Assembly (NCBI RefSeq): GCF_011694815.1
Contig: NZ_CP050177.1
Location: 1,364,001 to 1,428,000, forward strand
Source of the DNA: Streptomyces liangshanensis
GTDB lineage: Bacteria; Actinomycetota; Actinomycetes; Streptomycetales; Streptomycetaceae
DNA length: 64,000 nucleotides
Direction of reading: 5' to 3'
Below are positions 58,111 through 64,000 of this stretch, in pieces (the stretch's first letter is position 1; each line of letters begins with the position of its first letter). The notes under the pieces were generated by a model that was given only the letters and a program-made list of their open reading frames with translations, was not told the DNA's origin and did no database searches. The translations under genes and the position numbers were made by a program.

Positions 58111-59456
58111 GGTCGGTCGTTCCTCTCGATCAGTCGGCCGGCGGGCTCGGTGAGGGTGCCCTCGTGGGCGATACGGGTGCCTCGCAGCCAGGTCGACCGC
58201 ACGACGCCGTGCAGGGTCCTGCCCGCGTACGCCGTGACCGGGTTGCGGTGCTGGAGGGCGGCGGGGTCGACGGTGAAGGTCGCGTCGGGCGCGAGGACCA
58301 CGAGGTCGGCGTCGCGGCCCGCCTCGACGGCGCCCTTCCCGGCGAGCCCGGCGAGCGCGGCGGGCCCGGTGGACATCCAGCGGGCGACGTCCGCGAGGGT
58401 GTGGCCGCGGCGGCGGGCCTCGGTCCAGACGGCCGGGAGCCCGAGCTGGAGCGAGGAGATGCCGCCCCACGCGGTGGCGAAGTCGGGGGTCTTGAGGTCG
58501 GTGGTGCAGGGCGAGTGGTCGGAGACGACGCAGTCGATGGTGCCGTCGGCGAGCCCCTGCCAGAGCGCGTCCTGGTTCGCCGCCTCCCTGATGGGCGGGC
58601 AGCACTTGAACTCCGTGGCCCCGTCCGGGACTTCCTCGGCCGTGAGGGTGAGGAAGTGCGGGCAGGTCTCGGCGGTGATGCGGACGCCCTCGCGCTGGGC
58701 GGCCGCGATCAGCGGCAGGGCGTCCGACGACGACAGGTGCAGGACGTGCACCCGCGCGTCGAGCCGTTTCGCCTCCGCGATCAGCAGGCCGACCGCCGCG
58801 TTCTCGGCGGCGCGCGGGCGGGAGGCGAGGAAGCCCGCGTAGTCGCCGCCGCCCCGCTGAGGCGCGGCGGCCAGGGCGTGCGGGTCCTCGGCGTGCACGA
58901 TCAGCAGGCCGCCGAAGCCGGTGATCTCGGTGAGCGCGCGGCGCAGCTGTTCGCGGTCCAGTTCGGGGAACTCGTCCACGCCGGACGGCGACAGGAAGCA
59001 CTTGAAGCCGAAGACCCCGGCGTCGTACAGCGGCCGCAGGTCCTTGACGTTGCCGGGGATCGCGCCGCCCCAGAAGCCGGTGTCGACGTGCGTCCGCGGC
59101 CGCGCCACGTCCTGTTTGACGCGCAGGTGCGCGGCCGTGGTGGTGGGCGGCAGGGAGTTGAGCGGCATGTCGAGCAGGGTGGTGATCCCGCCGGCCGCGG
59201 CGGCGCGGGTCGCGGTGCGGAAGCCTTCCCAGGCGGTACGGCCCGGGTCGTTCACGTGGACGTGGGTGTCGACCAGGCCGGGCAGGACCACGTCGTCCCC
59301 GGCGTCCTCCAGCCGCGCGCCGGGCGGCACGCCGGTGTCGTACGGGAGGACGGCCGCGATCCTGCCGTCGGCGGCGGTCACGGCGACCGAGGCGGGGCGG
59401 ATGCCCTCCGGGGTGACGACGCGCGTCGAGCGCAGGACCAGGCTCACTTCGGACAT
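58107..59456 (-). CDS. allB: Allantoinase
   Basis: 449 residues. Amidohydrolase fold with metal ligands His65 and His67 (DTHVHVND), the carbamylated Lys152 in GFKCFL, His188 in VHAEDP, His240 in VHVLHLSS and Asp313 in SDHSP. It opens the allantoin ring to allantoate. ATG 59456. It is transcribed with allantoicase away from the divergent IclR regulator, with at least two candidate operators between. Confidence 0.96.
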   Translation of the reverse strand: MSEVSLVLRSTRVVTPEGIRPASVAVTAADGRIAAVLPYDTGVPPGARLEDAGDDVVLPGLVDTHVHVNDPGRTAWEGFRTATRAAAAGGITTLLDMPLNSLPPTTTAAHLRVKQDVARPRTHVDTGFWGGAIPGNVKDLRPLYDAGVFGFKCFLSPSGVDEFPELDREQLRRALTEITGFGGLLIVHAEDPHALAAAPQRGGGDYAGFLASRPRAAENAAVGLLIAEAKRLDARVHVLHLSSSDALPLIAAAQREGVRITAETCPHFLTLTAEEVPDGATEFKCCPPIREAANQDALWQGLADGTIDCVVSDHSPCTTDLKTPDFATAWGGISSLQLGLPAVWTEARRRGHTLADVARWMSTGPAALAGLAGKGAVEAGRDADLVVLAPDATFTVDPAALQHRNPVTAYAGRTLHGVVRSTWLRGTRIAHEGTLTEPAGRLIERNDRP

Positions 59457-59498
59457 CGGTGCCCCTCGTTTCCCCACCGCGCGTTCCCGCCGCTGGAA

Positions 59499-59515
59499 TT
59501 CAACGAACTGTTGAA
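59499..59515. promoter_or_regulatory. Dyad upstream of allantoinase
   Basis: TTCAACGAACTGTTGAA has perfect 6-bp arms with a 5-base centre, the same geometry as the TTCCG sites nearby. It lies 43 bases before the allB start. It may be a variant AllR site or a second regulator's. Confidence 0.5.
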
Positions 59516-59590
59516 GGAGTCTTCCCCTCGCGCCGGGCCCCGTCAAGACCGGCCCGCCGGGGCGCGGGCCCTCGCGCCGGGTTGGGCCTT

Positions 59591-59605
59591 TTCCGTGAAG
59601 CGGAA
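59591..59605. promoter_or_regulatory. AllR-type operator, site 1
   Basis: TTCCGTGAAGCGGAA is a 5-bp-arm dyad (TTCCG/CGGAA). It is between divergent allB and allR. IclR proteins bind 15-bp dyads of this kind. Confidence 0.65.
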
Positions 59606-59611
59606 TCCACT

Positions 59612-59626
59612 TTCCGTCAGACAGAA
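59612..59626. promoter_or_regulatory. AllR-type operator, site 2
   Basis: TTCCGTCAGACAGAA, 21 bases after site 1 (two helical turns), imperfect dyad. TATCGT at 59629-59634 may be the -10 box of allR, so occupancy would give autoregulation. Confidence 0.6.
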
Positions 59627-59722
59627 GGTATCGTTGCTGTCATACAGCACGAAAAGATCACCCCGGGCCCGGCCCGGTAGGCTGCGTGCCTGCCCACCCG
59701 CCCGCCCCGAAAGGACCGTGCC

Positions 59723-60526
59723 GTGCCGTCGTCCAGCGCCAGCACCACCGACGCCGCAAAAACCCCCGCCAGCGGCGGCGTCCAGTCCCTGGAGCGCGCC
59801 TTCGACCTGCTCGAACGGATGGCGGACGCGGGCGGCGAGGTCGGGCTGAGCGAGCTGTCGGCCAGCAGCGGGCTGCCGCTGCCCACCATCCACCGCCTCA
59901 TGCGCACGCTGGTGGCCTGCGGTTACGTACGCCAGCAGTCGAACCGGCGGTACGCGCTCGGCCCCCGCCTGATCCGCCTCGGCGAGTCGTCGGCGCGGCT
60001 GCTCGGCACCTGGGCGCGGCCCTACCTGGCCCGGCTGGTCGAGGAGACCGGCGAGACCGCGAACATGGCGCTGCTGGACGGCGACGAGATCGTGTATGTC
60101 GCGCAGGTCCCGTCCAAGCACTCCATGCGGATGTTCACGGAGGTGGGCCGGCGGGTCCTGCCGCACTCGACCGGGGTGGGCAAGGCGCTGCTCGCGCACA
60201 CCCCGCCGGAGGAGGTGCGCGCCCTGCTCGCGAGGACGGGCATGCCCGCGGCCACCGAGAAGACGATCACGACGGCCGAGGGCTTCCTCGCCGCGCTGGA
60301 GACGGTACGGGGCGCCGGGTACGCCGTCGACGACAACGAGCAGGAGATGGGGGTCCGCTGCGTCGCGGTCTCCGTCCCCGACTCCCCGACGGCGGCGGCC
60401 ATTTCGATCTCGGGCCCGGCGGGCCGGGTGACGGAGGCGGTCACCGAGCGGATCGTCCCGGTGCTCCAGGAGGTCGCCCGGGACCTGTCCGTGGCGCTGG
60501 CGAGCACGACACCGCAGCAGGGCTGA
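59723..60526 (+). CDS. allR: IclR-family regulator of allantoin metabolism
   Basis: 267 residues from GTG 59723, after GAAAGGA. N-terminal winged helix at about 20-75 (LERAFDLLERMADAGGEVGLSELSASSGLPLPTIHRLMRTL), then the IclR effector domain with VGKALLAHTPPEEV and AISISGPAGRV. Position, divergence from allB-alc and the paired TTCC/GGAA dyads match AllR (SCO6246 as I recall), a repressor released by allantoin-pathway intermediates. Confidence 0.92.
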   Translation: MPSSSASTTDAAKTPASGGVQSLERAFDLLERMADAGGEVGLSELSASSGLPLPTIHRLMRTLVACGYVRQQSNRRYALGPRLIRLGESSARLLGTWARPYLARLVEETGETANMALLDGDEIVYVAQVPSKHSMRMFTEVGRRVLPHSTGVGKALLAHTPPEEVRALLARTGMPAATEKTITTAEGFLAALETVRGAGYAVDDNEQEMGVRCVAVSVPDSPTAAAISISGPAGRVTEAVTERIVPVLQEVARDLSVALASTTPQQG

Positions 60527-60557
60527 CGGAGTCCGGCGGGTCCGGGTCCGGGTTCGC

Positions 60558-60959
60558 TCAGCGGGGGCGGGGCTCGTACCCGAAGAGGTCCACGGCCGCC
60601 CGTACCGCCAGCAGCGGGGAGGTGAGCGCGCTCACCGACCCGATCGAGCCGACGATCAGCAGCAGCGAGCGGCGCATGCGGGGCACCTCGGGCGCACCGC
60701 CCGCCGCCATCGCGGCGAGCGCGGCAAGCTCGTCCTCGGCGATCGCCCGGTCCCGGAACTCCGCCGGATAGGCGGCCAGTTCGCGCCGCAGCCGCGACAC
60801 GGCGGCCCGCAGCTCGACCACACCGGAGTCGTCACGCGTGAGCGCACCGGGCTCGTCGCGCCGGCCGGGCTCTTCCCGCGGTACGACGCCGGGCTCCTCG
60901 CGCAGCCCACCCCGTACCTGGATGTCCGTCACCCGCGTCTGCCCCGCACTGCGCAGCAC
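60558..60959 (-). CDS. DUF5955-like small protein
   Basis: 133 residues from GTG 60959, six bases after GGGGGG. The N-terminal part is charged (EEPGRRDEPGALTRDD), then two helices (VVELRAAVSRLRRELAAY, EFRDRAIAEDELAALAAM), then a hydrophobic C-terminal stretch LLLIVGSIGSVSALTSPLLAVRAAV that could be membrane-associated. The family is named from pattern memory and has no known function. It converges with allR. Confidence 0.72.
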   Translation of the reverse strand: MLRSAGQTRVTDIQVRGGLREEPGVVPREEPGRRDEPGALTRDDSGVVELRAAVSRLRRELAAYPAEFRDRAIAEDELAALAAMAAGGAPEVPRMRRSLLLIVGSIGSVSALTSPLLAVRAAVDLFGYEPRPR

Positions 60960-61165
60960 AGCGATCCCCCCTCGCCCTGGCACGGCAGCCCGCGCCGATG
61001 TGTTCCTGCCTCCCGCGGCGATGGTCAAGCGCCAAGGTTCGCAGGCAAGTTAACGTCATCCCGCGCGGTATGCGCCACTCCGCGGACCGAATCCGGTGGG
61101 AATGCGAAAGGATTTCCTGCGAACCCCATATGCGGCCACACCCCTGGATGAGGTATCCAGGGCAT

Positions 61166-61822
61166 ATGACCGCCGCACCGTACGAACGGAACCCCTTCCG
61201 TACCCCCGGCGCCCGCCCCCGCGTGGCCGGACTGCTGCTCGCCGCCGGCGGGGGACGGCGGCTCGGCGGGCGCCCCAAGGCGCTGCTCGCCCACCGGGGC
61301 GCCCTCCTGGTCGAGCACGCGGCGGGCGTCCTGCACGCCGGGGGCTGCGATCCGGTGCACGTGGTGCTCGGCGCGGCCGCCGAGGAGGTGCGCCGCCGCG
61401 CGGAGCTGCCGGGGTCCGTCCTGGTCGACAACCGGGGGTGGGCCGACGGCATGGGCTCCTCGCTGCGCGCCGGGCTGACCTCGCTGGCCGCCACCGACGC
61501 CCGGGCCGTCCTGGTGCTGCTCGTGGACCAGCCGGGGATCGGGGCGGAGGCGGTGGCCCGGGTCGTGGCCGCGTGCCGTTCGGCCGAGGCGCCCGCCGAC
61601 GCGCTCGTGTCGGCCGCGTACGACGGGCGGCGCGGGCATCCCGTGGTGTTCGGCGCGCACCGCTGGGTGGAGATCGCGGCGGATGCCCGGGGCGATCGCG
61701 GGGCACGCGCGTACCTGACGGCGCGCGAGGACGACATCACCCTGGTCGAGTGCGGGGATGTCGCGCGGGCGTTCGACATCGACACGGAGGAGGATCTGCG
61801 GCACCTGGAGCCGCCCGCGTAG
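61166..61822 (+). CDS. Nucleotidyltransferase, MobA/MocA-like
   Basis: 218 residues from ATG 61166. VAGLLLAAGGGRRLGGRPKALL (about 19-40) is the NTP-binding loop of molybdenum-cofactor cytidylyl or guanylyl transferases; LVLLVDQPGI is the metal-binding Asp loop, and SAAYDGRRGHPVVF the substrate loop. It could mature a molybdopterin cofactor for a purine-degrading dehydrogenase, which would suit the allantoin locus. It has no strong ribosome site. Family certain, substrate inferred. Confidence 0.87.
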   Translation: MTAAPYERNPFRTPGARPRVAGLLLAAGGGRRLGGRPKALLAHRGALLVEHAAGVLHAGGCDPVHVVLGAAAEEVRRRAELPGSVLVDNRGWADGMGSSLRAGLTSLAATDARAVLVLLVDQPGIGAEAVARVVAACRSAEAPADALVSAAYDGRRGHPVVFGAHRWVEIAADARGDRGARAYLTAREDDITLVECGDVARAFDIDTEEDLRHLEPPA

Positions 61823-61910
61823 AAGGGGCGCGGAGGAAGGGGCGGGCGTGTGGCACTGCGCGCCACGATGCCTCGACGCGGAGAGTCTCGACATCAACAA
61901 ACCATTGAAC

Positions 61911-61925
61911 TTCCACCATGAGGAA
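61911..61925. promoter_or_regulatory. AllR-type operator upstream of malate synthase
   Basis: TTCCACCATGAGGAA keeps TTCC and GGAA at the same 15-base spacing as the allR/allB sites. It lies about 145 bases before malate synthase. It links glyoxylate disposal to allantoin use. Confidence 0.55.
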
Positions 61926-62068
61926 ACTACTATCCACAGGTCAGGTGCGCCCACCCCCCGGGGGAGGCACCTGCGACCGCATCCCGGCGCCACGGCACTC
62001 AGTGCCGTCCGAGGCGAGCAACCGGCCGCCGGGCACCGCCCGGCAGCTCGCCGAAGGAGTCGAAAGAC

Positions 62069-63700
<1,632 letters not shown>

Positions 63701-63711
63701 GGAGTCCGTGG

Positions 63712-63741
63712 CCCCGCCCGCGATGAGTTTCGCGGGCGGGG
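63712..63741 (+). terminator. Strong hairpin terminator after malate synthase
   Basis: CCCCGCCCGCGA (63712-63723) pairs perfectly with TCGCGGGCGGGG (63730-63741) around a 6-base loop, 12 bases after the stop codon. Confidence 0.85.
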
Positions 63742-63756
63742 GCGGTCTTCCCTGGC

Positions 63757-64000
63757 ATGGATACAGATACGAGTACGACGGCGGGCGCGGACCTCGGGCC
63801 CGGGACCGGGCCCGCCGAGCCGGGCCCGGTCGATCTGGGGCCGGTGTGCCGCGCGACGGCCCGGGTGGCGGCCGGGATCCCGGACGAACTGCTGGACGGG
63901 CCGACCCCCTGTCCCGCGTACACCGTCCGGGGCATGCTCGCGCACCTGGCCGGGCTCACGATCGCCTTCCGGGACGCCGCGGGCAAGAAGAGCGGCCCGA
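63757..64000 (+). CDS. DinB/mycothiol-dependent maleylpyruvate-isomerase-fold protein (TIGR03086-like), N-terminus only
   Basis: 81 codons are visible from ATG 63757 to the window edge. After an acidic Gly/Pro/Asp-rich start, DLGPVCRATARVAAGIPDEL, PTPCPAYTVRGMLAHLAG and TIAFRDAAGK match the N-terminal helices of the DinB-like family. CPxxT/WxVxxLLxHL with its His is the first metal-binding segment. Function is unknown. It lies directly behind a terminator, so it has its own promoter. Confidence 0.8.
   Translation, partial: MDTDTSTTAGADLGPGTGPAEPGPVDLGPVCRATARVAAGIPDELLDGPTPCPAYTVRGMLAHLAGLTIAFRDAAGKKSGP

Noticed and set aside
60998..61165. An upstream extension of the nucleotidyltransferase from about 60998
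   Set aside because: The added residues are Cys/Arg/His-rich and unlike the family. The fold begins shortly after ATG 61166.

Overview
The window is a chromosome segment from a Streptomyces-like actinomycete. It is very GC-rich with strong third-position GC, carries many TetR, HxlR, GntR, IclR and ROK regulators, Tat-exported enzymes, large MFS exporters and LuxR-type two-component genes, and holds the interspersed repeat CCCGTCCGGCGATTGAGGAC. The right end (malate synthase, nucleotidyltransferase, IclR regulator, allantoinase, allantoicase, then further left a GntR/sugar-ABC/ROK-kinase block) resembles, from memory, the SCO6243-SCO6260 neighbourhood of S. coelicolor. No rRNA, tRNA, CRISPR array or intact insertion sequence was found.

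Layout. 1-12195: small regulator/target pairs. These are a TetR and an enoyl-reductase-like MDR enzyme, a TetR and a DUF1772 membrane protein, and a TetR facing a promoter that drives an MFS exporter, quinone oxidoreductase, alpha/beta hydrolase and patatin operon. They are followed by a Lys/Ala-rich repeat protein, another TetR and a secreted S37 peptidase. 12247-30368: a glycan-use locus. An 11-kb leftward operon (two CUT1 permeases, lipoprotein binding protein, two GH38 alpha-mannosidases, a 2-hydroxyacid dehydrogenase) diverges from an unusual regulator that fuses an IS630-transposase-type DNA-binding half to a ROK repressor. A heparinase II/III-type lyase, a Tat-exported GDSL esterase and a Tat-exported GH99-like protein follow. 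A 14-bp motif and a 32-bp promoter-like element recur at both ends of the locus and tie it into one candidate regulon.

30521-34506: a DUF2267 protein, a TetR/reductase pair with phased direct repeats in the promoter, and a prephenate dehydratase coupled to a shortened acyl-CoA-dehydrogenase-like protein. 34736-41975: a cluster marked by six copies of the dyad CTGACT-N12-AGTCAG, placed before a thioesterase and HxlR operon, between a ketosynthase and a DUF302 gene, before an MFS exporter and before a second HxlR gene. This is a strong candidate HxlR regulon. 42016-46260: methyltransferase, cupin and AraC divergent pair, and a second DHA2 exporter.

46434-53430: a CUT2-type sugar ABC system with GntR regulator, ROK kinase, a membrane-anchored unknown and a divergent inositol-dehydrogenase-like oxidoreductase. 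53494-56601: cytochrome P450, response regulator and histidine kinase. 56707-56962: a repeat cluster. 56965-63700: allantoin use (allantoicase, allantoinase, IclR-type AllR, malate synthase for the glyoxylate produced), with three similar TTCC-N7-GGAA-like sites upstream of allR/allB and of malate synthase. A DinB/maleylpyruvate-isomerase-fold gene is cut by the right edge.
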